Of a stretch of DNA of 64,000 bases, positions 1-10,495 are shown piece by piece (positions within the stretch are counted from its first letter, which is position 1; every line of letters starts with the position of its first letter). The position numbers and the translations under genes are program-made. The stretch is from assembly GCA_009193035.1 (NCBI GenBank), contig SWDT01000070.1, forward strand, positions 124,001-188,000. The letters are read 5' to 3'. The DNA is from Halicephalobus mephisto. Lineage: Eukaryota; Nematoda; Chromadorea; Rhabditida; Panagrolaimidae. Under the pieces are notes generated by a model. The model was not told where the DNA came from and did no database searches. It saw nothing but the letters and a program-made list of their open reading frames with translations.

Positions 1-700
1 TCACTATCCTAATTTTCAAATATTCTTATTTTAAAAAATGCAAAAATAAAATTTATTAAAAATTAACACGAATTTTCCGAGTTTTTAGAATTTTCTGATT
101 TACATACTAATTTTGAAATCATAATTTATAAAAATAAAATTTATGATAGAAAATTAAACAAATTTTTTATTTTTATTAAATTTTAGAAAATTTTAGAAAT
201 TTTTAATAAATTTTAGAAAATTTTAGAAATTTTAGAAATTTTTAGAAATTATTAAATTTTAGAAAATTTTAGAAATTTTTAATAAATTTTACAAAATTTT
301 AGAAATTTTTTGATTTTTGAAGATTCTACAGAACTTTGGAGAATTTCAGAAGTCTTCATTGGATTCTGGACGACTTTTAATGAAGTTTGATGGACAGTAA
401 AAAGTTCAACAATATTTTCAGATGATCTTCAATTTTTTAAAACTTTTACAAATACCAAAAACCACACCAGACTACCGTAATCAAAAACCACATCAAAGAC
501 TACCGTAACCAAAAACGTAAAATCTGCTCTTTCGGTAATTTCAAAATCAATGTTAATTTTAAAATTTTTTTCAAATTTGCATATACTCGAATTTTTTGAT
601 TATTCGATTTTTGTTCATTTATCTTGATCTTCGTTACAGTATCCGTGTTTTTTCGAATCAAAATAAAATCTCCAATTATCTTCAAATCCACGAAACAAGC
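1..700. repeat. AT-rich spacer with degenerate short tandem repeats
   Basis: The stretch is dominated by imperfect repeats of a motif like TTTTAGAAATTTTTAATAAA, densest at about 180-310. The first bases carry TCACTATCC, a dispersed motif that recurs elsewhere in the window. I see no convincing coding exon before the ATG at 701. Confidence 0.6.
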
Positions 701-1570
701 ATGTCATCTTCATCGAACCAGAAACTGTCCAAATCTAATGAGCGACCCTGTTTCCCCTTTCCTGTTGCAAATCCAAAAACTACGATTCTTGCGCAATCTG
801 ACATCTCATCAGACTCGTCTCCTTGATCGGAGTCGACAGCGGTAATTGACTCTCCGTATGATCTCCTCGGAAGGACAGGGACATGTTGATTTTTCGCGGA
901 AAATGTTTTCTAAACAATTATTTAAAAATTCATAGTTTTTGTGGACCAGTTTTCCCGCTTTAAACACCAGTACTCGATCACAAGATTTCGAAAAAGTCTT
1001 TATTTTACTTTTTATATAATTTATTAAAGAAATTCCAAAATTATACAATTTCAAAAATAAAAAAATGTAAAAATTTTATAACAATTCTGAAAATTGTTAA
1101 AAATATTTAAAAATGAAGATCTTTATTTTGCTTTTTATATAACTTATCAGAGAAATTCCAAAATTATAAAATTTCAAAAATAAAAATATTTTTACGAATC
1201 TGATCGAAGCTGTCATTAATCCAAAAAAAAAATCATTAACAATTTCAAAAAACCACCGATTTTACTAAATTTGTACTTTGTAACATATTTACTGTAATTT
1301 TTTAATTATTCAAATTTAAATTTCGAAAAAAATCAAAAAATAATTTTTTTGAACAAAATTCAAATTTTAAAAATGTAAATTTTTATTCAAAAATAATTTT
1401 AATAAATCCACTTTCAGAATTTAATTACTTCCGGAGGTCCTTCTGTCGATAAATTAAAAAATAAATTTCACCAAAAAGCGATAAAGATTAACGATGGCCA
1501 AATTGCCGACAAACAAGGTCCTCAAAAGGCCAGTCATTCCTCCGAAATTGAATTTCAAATAAGTCAATGA
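701..1570 (+). CDS. candidate small two-exon gene interrupted by an in-frame TGA
   Basis: Function is unknown. Exon 1 would run from the ATG at 701 to 841, before a GTAATTG donor. Exon 2 runs 1418-1570 after a CTTTCAG acceptor and encodes about 50 polar residues (begins NLITSGGPSVDKLKN) before a TGA stop. The two exons join in phase 0. However, the exon 1 frame contains a TGA at 824-826, only five codons before the donor. Read strictly, the product is a 41-residue peptide rich in Ser, Asn and Pro; read through, it is about 96 residues. It could be a pseudogene, an unrecognised internal intron, a sequencing error or stop readthrough. It is convergent with the TTR-like gene, with only 74 bp between stop codons. 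Exon 2 is the more convincing half. Confidence 0.4.
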
Positions 1571-1644
1571 AAAAAATCGGCAAATTTCTTTGATCTTTGA
1601 AAATTTTATTAAAAAAGGGACAATATCAAAAATACAGTATTAAA

Positions 1645-2355
1645 TCAGAAACATTCACGACTTTCGTCAGGGAATCTGGTGTTCAAGTTGAGGACCCCCA
1701 TGTCGAACCATCGTTGAACATTGCCGCTGGTGCTGATGTACTGACTGGGGATGGTGAAAGTGACTTTTCTCTTGCAAGGATTCTGAAAAAAAAAATATAA
1801 TTACAATTTTATAAAAAAACATTTTTTATAAAATAATTTCGAAGTTTCAAAAATTTTGGATTTTCAGAATCTTCGAAATTATACAGTATTTTATTAAACT
1901 TCAAAAATTTTTATAAAATTAAAACATTTCGAAATTTTTTTATTTTTAAAAAATTTTGGACTTTTAGAATCTTCGAAATTCTACAGTATTTTACAAAATT
2001 TTAAAGATTTTTATAAAGTTAAAATATTTCGAAAATTTTTTTATTTTTCTAATAATTTTAAAAAACTTACGAATCCTTGGTCACAAGTGTGGTAGATCTT
2101 CAATCTGGGATCGATGTTGGTCATTTCGGATTCTGTTCCGCTGAGTTGGAATCTTCCGTTTGCATCTGTATTTCCTTGGGCCATGAGGTCATCAGGATCC
2201 GGTCCAGTGTCTTCGTCCCAGAGCTTCACTTGGACTCCAGACATGGGTCTTCCGTTGCACATCACCTGACCTCTGACCCCGATCGTCTGTCGTCTTTGAG
2301 CAAAAACGACTCCAACAAGTCCAAAAAGAAACAAAATCGAAATTTTTCCGTACAT
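1645..2355 (-). CDS. transthyretin-like (TTR) family secreted protein
   Basis: This is a nematode transthyretin-like protein: a small secreted beta-sandwich family of mostly unknown ligands, a few with roles in apoptotic-cell recognition and neurons. Exon 1 is 2071-2355 and exon 2 is 1645-1782; the 288-bp intron is GTAAG...TTTCAG in phase 0, giving 140 residues. Residues 1-19 form a signal peptide (MYGKISILFLFGLVGVVFA). The mature protein starts with the family hallmark VRGQVMCNGRPMSGVQVKLW. Family residues follow: DDL, DANGRF near 64-69, YHTC, PCKRKV, and WFDMGVLNLNTRFPDE. Cysteines at 33, 91, 98 and 139 suit the usual two disulphides. Length is typical. A TATA-like element lies about 45 bp upstream of the ATG. 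The family assignment is secure; the subfamily cannot be assigned without alignment. Confidence 0.95.
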
Positions 2356-2400
2356 TTTTATTTTTTTAAAAATGACAATTCAACTTTTGGATAATTGTTC

Positions 2401-2407
2401 TTTTATA
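2401..2407 (-). promoter_or_regulatory. TATA-box-like element of the TTR-like gene
   Basis: On the minus strand the sequence reads TATAAAA, inside GGATATAAAAGAAC, ending about 45 bp upstream of the ATG at 2355. Spacing and sequence suit a core promoter with a short 5' leader. AT richness means such a match could occur by chance. Confidence 0.45.
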
Positions 2408-3484
2408 TCCGGAAAAAGTTAAATAAACTTCCGAAACGAAAACAAATGATGAAATAAAGTTGGATTTGTTGACATTCCGGATCCAGTTGACGTTATGGAA
2501 ACTTACAAGTCAATATTTGTCCAGGTTATTTCAATCAAGAAGTAAATATCTCAAAAAATATTTGATTGTTTTCAGTTTGTTTCCGATACTGCGTAAGGGT
2601 AAACTTTATAAAAAATTAATTTTAACGAAAAAATTCCAAACATATTTTGTATAAATTTTCAAATATATTCTACAAGAATTTTTAAAAATATTCTACAAAA
2701 AAATTTAAATATATTCTACAAAAAATTTTCAAATATATTTTATAAAAAATTTTCAAATATATTCTACAAGAATTTTTAAAAATATTCTATAAAAAATTCG
2801 AAAATTAAAGAACTTTGATAAAAATAAACCTTTTAAAAAAATTTTTTAAACAAGTAATTAAAAGATAAGTTATTTAAAAAATAATCTAAAAATTATTAAA
2901 CTTTTGATATATAAAAATTTTTTTTTATTTTTAAATTTTCTTGATTTTTGAATTTTTTTTGATTTTCTTGATTTTTTAAATTTTTTTGATTTTTGTATTT
3001 TTTAAATTTTTTTGTGGAAAACAAATTAGATATCCAAAATCTACTAAGAAGTTACATATTTATGAAAAAAGAATGACTCATATTTTCTATATGGTGCGTA
3101 AAAATTGAGAGTTGAAAATAAAGCTCAAACATCAATAAACAATTTTTTCCGTTTTTTCAATGTCAATGTATAAAATTCTACTTTTTTGTATTTGTACACT
3201 TTTGGAACAAGTCCATAAAAACGACTTCCGAGTATATATTTTAAGAAATCTAAAATTATATGGTTTGTTCAAAAAATATTTAACAAATATTTTTTATTTC
3301 AACTATGATGAAATCAAATGATAATTTGCTAATTTTCATTAAAAAAGTGAGAAATTGTGGAAAATAATTAACAAAAAAATGATAGAAGATGATTTTGAAA
3401 GAAATTAATATTATTTTGAAATTAAAAATTTATTAATTTGTCCTGAAATTCAGAATCAGAGATCGGATCTGTCTCTACATACAA

Positions 3485-3700
3485 AAAAGTACATTAAAAT
3501 GATTCTGATATATCGAATATATTATGTTCAATACACTGGTACATTATATACAATATACTAATATCAACTTAATGTATTTGATAAACTGAAACAATTTCGA
3601 TATATCGGATACATTATGTTCAATACACCGGTACATTATATGCAATGTACTGATATTAATTTAATATATCGATGTGTGAAAAACAATCAACTTCAATATA
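3485..3700. repeat. copy of a dispersed repeat family (ATATATCGA / TTAATGTATC type)
   Basis: The segment alternates short motifs such as GATATATCGAATA, ATTATGTTCAATACA and ATATCAACTTAATGTAT. The same vocabulary recurs at 16050-16335 and 28060-28750, so this is one repeat family present at three places in the window. No coding potential is visible. Confidence 0.7.
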
Positions 3701-3789
3701 TTAAATAGTAATATATCTGTAATTGATAGAGAAAGAATGCACTGACAGCAGTTTTAATGCATTCCGATGAATAATGAATAGCACATCCA

Positions 3790-3880
3790 TGGATTCATAA
3801 AAATGAATTAATATATAAAAATGAATTAGTTTATAAAAATGCATTAATTTATAGAAATGAATTAATTTATCAGCTTTTAT
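3790..3880. repeat. short tandem repeat, about 18-bp unit
   Basis: Four to five units resembling TTTATAAAAATGAATTAA lie in tandem with small changes between copies. Confidence 0.75.
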
Positions 3881-5262
3881 AATGAATAGATGCATTTTCA
3901 GTTTTTTATGCATTATATAACATGTTTCATTTTGTGTTTAACTTCAGGGAAAAAATAAAAACGAACAATTAGCGAAATTTAAAGATAGAGAAAAATGTAA
4001 TAAAATTTTCTGTTTTCTCAAAGTTGAGAACAAAGATTATTTTATTGTTTTTAGAGAGTTTTGAATTTTAAAAATTAATTATTCTAATCTCTTCGTCCAC
4101 TTGACGCATATATGAAGATAGTTGTTCAAAAAATAAAATCAGAAAATTACTAAATTACTAAATTATATAATTTTTATTTTCACAACTGAAATAATCTTAT
4201 ATCGAGGTGGATTTAAAAAACAAAATTCTACAGTATTCACAAACAGTATCAAAAATTAGATTTTCAAAATTACGAAATTTTTTATCATCTCATGAAAAAT
4301 GTAATTTTCCATCAAAACTTCTTTAAGTATTTTATTATATTTACAATTAGAGTACTGTAATGTAAATATAATTTTTAAATTTTTATGATTTTTATGATTT
4401 TTGAATTTTTATGATTTTTGATTTTTAAAATTTCTATTTTTAATTTTTAAAAATTTTATAATTGTTGATTTTTATAAAAAAAATCTGTATTGTAATTTCC
4501 CAATATTTGTTTTTTATTATTTTAGATTGATATCCTTTTATTTTCAAAGCACCTGCCCGGAAAGCAAATCTGAAACAAAATTCAATTTTATTTTATTCGT
4601 CGTCCAAAAATCGTCGTGAGAGAGTTCCGTTTTTCGAGGACACTCCTATGGAAACACCTTTATCAAATTTTATCTGAATTCTATGATAAAAAACCACTTT
4701 TTCGTGTTTTATCTAAGACCAGTGTAAATCTGAAAGGCGAAAAATTTTTGTCTTAGTTATCTTCAAAGCAAAAAAACTTAATTTTCACGAATAATCACGA
4801 GCTATTATGTACTGTATTGGAATCAACTCGAAATTGGTGGTTTTTTAAGTTTAATTTTTTTATTACACTATATTAAATAATAAAAATATTTTTTTTAAAT
4901 TTATTTTTTCTGCCATACTGTATTAAATTATTCTTTTAAATTATTTTTTTAATTTTTAGAATCTATGAAATCTTAGAATTTTTCTTGAATCATGTGAAAA
5001 TTTTATTTTATATTTTTTGGTCCCATCTGGAAAATTTCAAAAATTCCTGTCAAGGAAATTTTCCAAATTTTCACAGCAAATATTTGTGTTTGCTTTTCAT
5101 AATAATACGAAAAAAATCTTCCAGAATCAAGGAAACATAAAATTTTATATTTTTTGGTCCCACCTGGAAAATTTCGAAAATTTTTAGAATCATTTGAAAA
5201 TTTAATTTTATATTTTCTGACTTGGAAAATTTTTAAAATTGTCATAAATATTTTTGATTTTT

Positions 5263-5272
5263 TATTAACATG
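5263..5272 (+). repeat. left target-site duplication TATTAACATG
   Basis: This 10-bp sequence is repeated exactly at 5724-5733 and brackets the GC-rich 451-bp insertion between them. Confidence 0.75.
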
Positions 5273-5723
5273 CTGCTTTAATTCCGGTGTGCCTTGTCGT
5301 GGTGGAGCAGCTTGAAGCTTGTCAGCTTAACGTCAACATTCAATCTCCTACGATCCGGATATCGTTATGGAAGGAGGACGACGGAGCTAAAAAGTGGACC
5401 AAATGACCGGAACTCCTCATTCAAAATCCGATGAGGTTGAGGATAGTCACGCCAAATCTTGCAAGCCGCCGTGATGAAAACTCATATATGCAACGACTCA
5501 GCCAAGGAGAGTCCCCACCGGCATAGACGGGAGAAGCCGTTCGAAGGGCAGTAGGATGCGCGGAACCCCGAAGGGATTTGAAGACCAAAACAGCCGAAGG
5601 ACTGCCTCCCAGACGATTGGGAAACAGTGGCACCAACTCGTCAGAAACCGCGAGGAATATAGAAGGTGGCTGAAGAATCTGCTCCACCACGAAGGCGGAT
5701 GAATCAGATTTTCAAGTGTCAAC
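5273..5723. mobile_element. 451-bp GC-rich inserted element with terminal-region inverted repeat
   Basis: A roughly half-GC block interrupts very AT-rich DNA and is flanked by the perfect 10-bp repeat TATTAACATG. Near its left end is CGTGGTGGAGCAG; near its right end is the exact reverse complement CTGCTCCACCACG, so the RNA could fold end to end. Two minus-strand open frames (89 and 74 codons) have no recognisable domain. A CCGTTCGAAGGGC stretch loosely resembles a Pol III B box, but no matching A box at normal spacing or A-rich tail is seen. It may be a non-autonomous retroposon or the untranslated end of a non-LTR element; a reverse-transcriptase fragment lies about 145 bp away. The family is not recognised. 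Confidence 0.65.
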
Positions 5724-5733
5724 TATTAACATG
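5724..5733 (+). repeat. right target-site duplication TATTAACATG
   Basis: Exact copy of the 10 bases at 5263-5272. It marks the right boundary of the 451-bp insertion. Confidence 0.75.
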
Positions 5734-5868
5734 ATTAATTCAATATTAATAAGTCTGAGTAATCCATCACTTTACCGAACCGTTTTCAAAGAACAATGAC
5801 AACTTTTGACTGAATTTAAAAACAACAATTTATGCTTAATGTTTTTTTTGCGGTTCACAGTACACTTG

Positions 5869-5961
5869 CTATTTTTTGCGATCACGGGCTTGACTGGCCC
5901 ATGTATGGCCATGTTTCTTCTTCGATTCGTCTGACCATCTCGTCTTTGGTCTTCCGAGCGA
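5869..5961 (-). mobile_element. fragment of a non-LTR retrotransposon reverse transcriptase (C-terminal end)
   Basis: On the minus strand 30 codons plus a TAG read SLGRPKTRWSDESKKK, then HGHTWASQARDRKK. This matches the familiar C-terminal signature of LINE polyproteins (GRPxxRWxDD...W...A.DR), just before their stop codon. No further reverse-transcriptase sequence precedes it, so it is a severely truncated relic of the kind left by incomplete reverse transcription. It sits upstream of the beta-mannosidase gene. Confidence 0.65.
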
Positions 5962-6176
5962 GTAATCCATGTTTATTTTAATTTAATGATTCCTCAAGAA
6001 TCAAATACGTTTATAAAACTCTATTCCATCGAGAAATAAGCCGTCTAATCAAATAATGGACGTATTTATTTTTCGTAAACGTGTACAAAAACCATTATTC
6101 AACTTTTTTCAATCAAACGACCGTCGATCCGATTTCACAGATCGAATTTCAGCTTTTTTATCGATCATTTTCAGAA

Positions 6177-9100
6177 ATGGCAGCTTCTCCGGGATTTTTG
6201 GTTTTATTTATTTCAATCTTTATCCAGTCGTCTTTATCCCTTTCCACAAAGGTGTCCCTCACGGGAAGTGACTGGACCTTCACTTCCAGAAATGACTCTA
6301 CCATGACTGGCTCTGCTACAGTACCTGGGGATATTTACACCGACTTGTGGAAAGCCGGACTTATTGAAGACCCAATCAAGGACAGCAACGACATCAAGTA
6401 CCGTTGGGTCGGGAGAACTGATTGGACCTACAGTAAGACGATAGATTTGTCTGATTATTCAAGTCTCAACGCGAAACAGATTTGGTTGAGATTCGACGGA
6501 TTGGATACTGTCGCTTCTGTTTCCATCAACAACATTTTCCTTTTCCAGTCCGTTAATCAGTTTATCGACTACAACTTCGACATCAAAAGTTACATCGTTC
6601 CCGGAAACAATGTGATTACTGTAGCATTCCAGTCACCTGTCGGGTACGCCACCGGTCTTGCCACGAACTACAAAGCTAGATACGGTCACTATGTCCCTCC
6701 AGATTGCCCTGTGGCGATTCAGAACGGAGAATGCCATCCTAACTTCCTCAGGAAATCCCAAGCTTCGTTCTCCTGGGACTGGGGTCCGAGTTTCCCTACT
6801 TCGGGGATGTGGAAGGACGTCTATCTGGAGTACATCACAGACACAGTAACTTTGAAGCAAGTTTCGCCTTTGGTGACCTTCAACAAGACCTCGAACACTT
6901 TCAAACTCTTAGTGGAAGCCGATGTTTTCTGTGTCCCCAAGAGTACTGTATATTTCGCTCTTTCGGGATCCCTTCCTGAAGCTGCCATCAAAGAAAGTAA
7001 GAACTACAAAATCACCTGTGATACTTCCGGAATCACTACGGTAGGCTACAATATCAGTGTTCCTGGAAGTAGCATTTCTCTCTGGTGGCCAAATGGATAC
7101 GGTCAACAGAAGCTCTATGATCTTCTTGTTCAGACAGTCGTCGATGGAACGATTACTTCATCGCTTCCGAAAAAGGTCGGATTCAGATACGTCGAGTTGA
7201 TCCAGGACTTTGTCGATCCCAACGATCAATCCAAAGGAAGAGATTTTTACTTCAAAGTCAACAACATCCCGATTTTCCTCAAGGGATCGAATCTCATCGA
7301 AATAGAAAACTTTTACGGTAGAAATTTCACCGAAAGAACGACTTTCCTTCTGGATTCTGTAAAAGAAGCCAACATGAACGCCTTGAGAGTCTGGGGTGGA
7401 GGAATTTTCGAAACCGATCACTTCTACAACAAGGCAGACGAAAACGGAATCTTACTGTGGCACGACATGCTCTTCGCTTGTGCCCTTTATCCAGTCGACC
7501 AGGATTTCCTCTCCAATGTCCATCAAGAAACTGTTGTCCAAGTGAGAAGACTACGGTATCATCCGTCGATTCTGACATGGGCAGGGAACAATGAAAACGA
7601 AGTGGCTATCATGTCTGGATGGTGGTACGTCCCCAACTACTCGAGTTCCCAAGTCATTCAAGATTACATTACTCTTTACAAAAACACAATCGGACCAGTT
7701 GTGACTTCGCTTGATCCCAGCAGACCGTACTTACTCTCCAGTCCTTCTAACGGTCTTCATTCCGAAGCCGCCGGAGGAGTGGACCAGAACCCGAACAGCG
7801 AATTTTATGGAGATATCCACTTTTACAACGAATTCATCAACTTGTGGAAAGACGGAAGTTACTCAACACCGAGATGTGCTACGGAATTCGGAGTCCAGAG
7901 TTTACCCTTAAAGTCGGTTTTTTGGAAATTAAAATTCTATAGAAGTTTCCAGAATCCTGAAAAAAATCTTGAAAAACTCCAAAATCTCGTGAAATCTGAT
8001 CGAAGATTCCGAAACTTTCATAATCCTTGTGGAAATTTCTGCAATATTTCGAAATTTCAAAAAAGTTTTAAAATATTTCGAAACCAATGTTCAAAATCGA
8101 AAATTTCCGAAATTCGTGTTGAGACTATTTCGCAACAATGTTTTTAAAGAATTTTTACAATACTGTGATTTTAGAATTTTATAATTGAAAATTTTTAGAA
8201 ATACTTTACTTTCTCAAATAAGTGCTTCTGAATATTACTACACAAGCGGGACTTTAACCAGCCGACAACACCACACCGGAGGAGTGGCTAGTCTGATTAC
8301 GATGACGTTTTCGCACTTTGATCACCCTGCTGAATGTGATAATCAGAACCTCCAGAATTGTCCCTACATCGAGAACGACTCTCGTTTTCTGGGTTCGTTC
8401 TCCTATCTGACTCAAATCCATCAAGCTTTGGCGATGCAAGTCCAATCGGAGCATTACCGTAGGTGGAGAGGCAGGATCGACGCTGGTAGCGGGAAGGGGA
8501 ACACTATGTGTGCTCTTTACTGGCAGTTGAACGACGTCTGGGCAGCTCCATCGTGGTCAAGCATCGACTACAATCAAGAATGGAAGGTCCTCCACTACAG
8601 TGCGAAGAAGTTCTTCGCTCCGATCATCGTCAGTCTTTATCTCGACGACAACAACATGCTTACCGTTTTTGTCGTTTCTGATTCTACGAAATCTATTCAA
8701 TCAGCCAGTTTGAAAGTAGATATGTTGGCCTGGACAAACGGCTTCAATCCGGTGGTCACTTACACGAAGACGATCGACGTGACTCCCTTGACGTCCACTC
8801 AGATCGAACTCGACAACAGCTTCCAACAAATCCAGAACTCTCCCAGTGATTTCGTAATCAAAGCAACATTGAAGGACTCCAATGGAAACGATCTGACTCC
8901 CACAGCGGTTCTTAATCCAGACAAATTCTACGGATTGAAGAACTTCGGAAGTGTCTCCATCACCGGAGTGAATAAAATCGATAGTCTTACTTATGAGGTT
9001 ACTGTAGCTTCTACTTCCATCGCCCCGTTCGTCTGGCTCGATCTGACTCCAGACTACAAACAGAAGAATCCAGGAACACTGTTCAGATTCAGCGACAACA

Positions 9101-9222
9101 GCTTCACAACTGTTCAGCCATCAACAACCATCCAACTGAAATTCACAAGTCCTCCGAAGACAAATCCGACAGTAGGAGATTTAACAGTATGCCATGTTCT
9201 AAACTGCTTCGTTACTTCATAA
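6177..9222 (+). CDS. beta-mannosidase, glycoside hydrolase family 2
   Basis: The enzyme hydrolyses terminal beta-mannose from glycoprotein-derived oligosaccharides in the lysosome. Exons are 6177-7912 and 8199-9222 (phase 2 intron, GTCGGT...TTTTTAG), giving 919 residues against about 880-900 in animal homologues. The start follows TTTTCAGAA, a likely trans-splice acceptor, so the in-frame ATG further upstream is not used. Residues 1-23 are a signal peptide. The N-terminal sugar-binding sandwich includes YRWVGRTDWTY and SWDWGPSFPTSG. The catalytic acid/base is the Glu in WAGNNENE (about residue 473). The nucleophile is the Glu in CATEFGVQS (about 570). They are 97 residues apart, the spacing I recall for human MANBA. 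Exon 2 resumes with RQHHTGG and carries the C-terminal beta domains. The gene looks intact. Confidence 0.95.
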
Positions 9223-9490
9223 AAAAATCTAAATTTCTCCGTTTTTTTGCCCAAAATTGCCTTTGGCTAATTTCCGTAATTATTAACTGGGTAAAATAAA
9301 TTTGTAAAGTTGCAAACACAAATCAACATCAAATTTCAAAGTATTTCGAACTTAATTTTGAACAAAAATATACTTTTAAATTAGGATCTCTTGATTGCGG
9401 AATTATTTAGTAATAAACGTCTCATGATAATAGTACTATGAAAAATTATAAATTTTGTTGGATTAAGCACCCCATCCTTAGAAGAAAGCA

Positions 9491-9682
9491 CCTGGTCCCG
9501 AACGGATTCCCTTAGCACTAAGAAGGAGTACTTGGTCCCGAACGGATTCCCTTAGCACTAAGAAGGAGTACTTGGTCCCGAACGGATTCCTTTAGCACTA
9601 AGAAGGAGCGCTTGGTCCCGAACGGATTCCCTTAGCACTAACAAGGAGCGCTGAGTCCCAAACGGATTCTCTTAGCACCTAT
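9491..9682 (+). repeat. 40-bp minisatellite, about five copies
   Basis: Units begin at 9491, 9531, 9571, 9611 and 9651, each a version of CTTGGTCCCGAACGGATTCC followed by CTTAGCACTAAGAAGGAG. The first four are nearly identical and the last is diverged. It lies about 270 bp downstream of the beta-mannosidase stop, in otherwise featureless spacer (9223-10495). Confidence 0.95.
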
Positions 9683-10495
9683 AGGGAAACTACAATTCCT
9701 CTTGACGGAAATTGTTAATGTACTTATGTTGGTGGCGTGTGTCGAGTTCGGTACAGTAATTTTGTATTGTGCCTTAAGCATTAGTAAGATAAACTTTTTC
9801 TCCAAATCTACTTTTTTCGTCTGTACGCGAGTCACTCGGACTAACAAATACAACAAATTTCATATATAAAAAACGAAATTTTGCTTCAGAAATAGTTGTT
9901 TCCTATTTCGTAATTTTAATTTTATTCTCTTTTTAGATTAATATTTTTGGTAGTTAAATCAACCTGAAATGTCAATCAAATGACCAAAAAACAAATTTTG
10001 AAACTACCGTAACTCGAGGAAGCAATTGTCGCAAAATCGAATTTTTCGAATTACGAATCCAAAGTTGCTTTTACTCATGTTTAAAAATTTAAAAGTTGAT
10101 TATCGTCATTAAGAACTTCCGTGACTAAATTTGATTTTCTTCGACAATGTTTATTTACACAATAAAAACAACAATTATCTTTTATAATTGTAACTAAGAA
10201 TCTCATCCATGTTCTACAGTATTCCACATTCCCTGATATTCAAGCTGTCTATTAAGATTTTCTCTTTCTAGTCCAGTTTCTGTCATAAAAATAATTAAAC
10301 AAGATCATCATCGTTTTTAAAGACTTCCGTGATGACATTTGATTTTGTTTTTTTAACAGACTTCTTCAGTATTCAAATTTACACATTTCCTAGAAGAATG
10401 AATCATGCAAATTCTCGATTTTCCTTCTGGGGAGTTCCTTCAGAATTCATTTAAAGCACTTCTGAATCCAGGAATCCCGACTGGATTCAACCTCA

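Larger units (their letters stand above)
2408..5262. other. AT-rich intergenic tract, mostly low-complexity repeats
   Basis: No convincing gene. At 2655-2800 there are about five degenerate units of AAATATATTCTACAAGAATTTTT. At 4985-5240 an approximately 140-bp segment containing TTTTGGTCCCA(T/C)CTGGAAAATTTC is repeated. At 4610-4757 a plus-strand frame stays open, but without splice sites or a start it is not called. Confidence 0.6.

Noticed and set aside
5430..5470. Hammerhead-ribozyme-like CCGATGAGG in the 451-bp element
   Set aside because: The required GAAA after stem II and the cleavage-site stem are not present in order.
5421..5722. Minus-strand open frames of 89 and 74 codons in the 451-bp element
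   Set aside because: They overlap each other in different frames within a short GC-balanced repeat and show no domain or start context.
6081..6176. In-frame N-terminal extension of beta-mannosidase starting MYKNHYST
   Set aside because: A TTTTCAG acceptor lies directly before the ATG at 6177, and that ATG opens a proper signal peptide; the extension would bury it.
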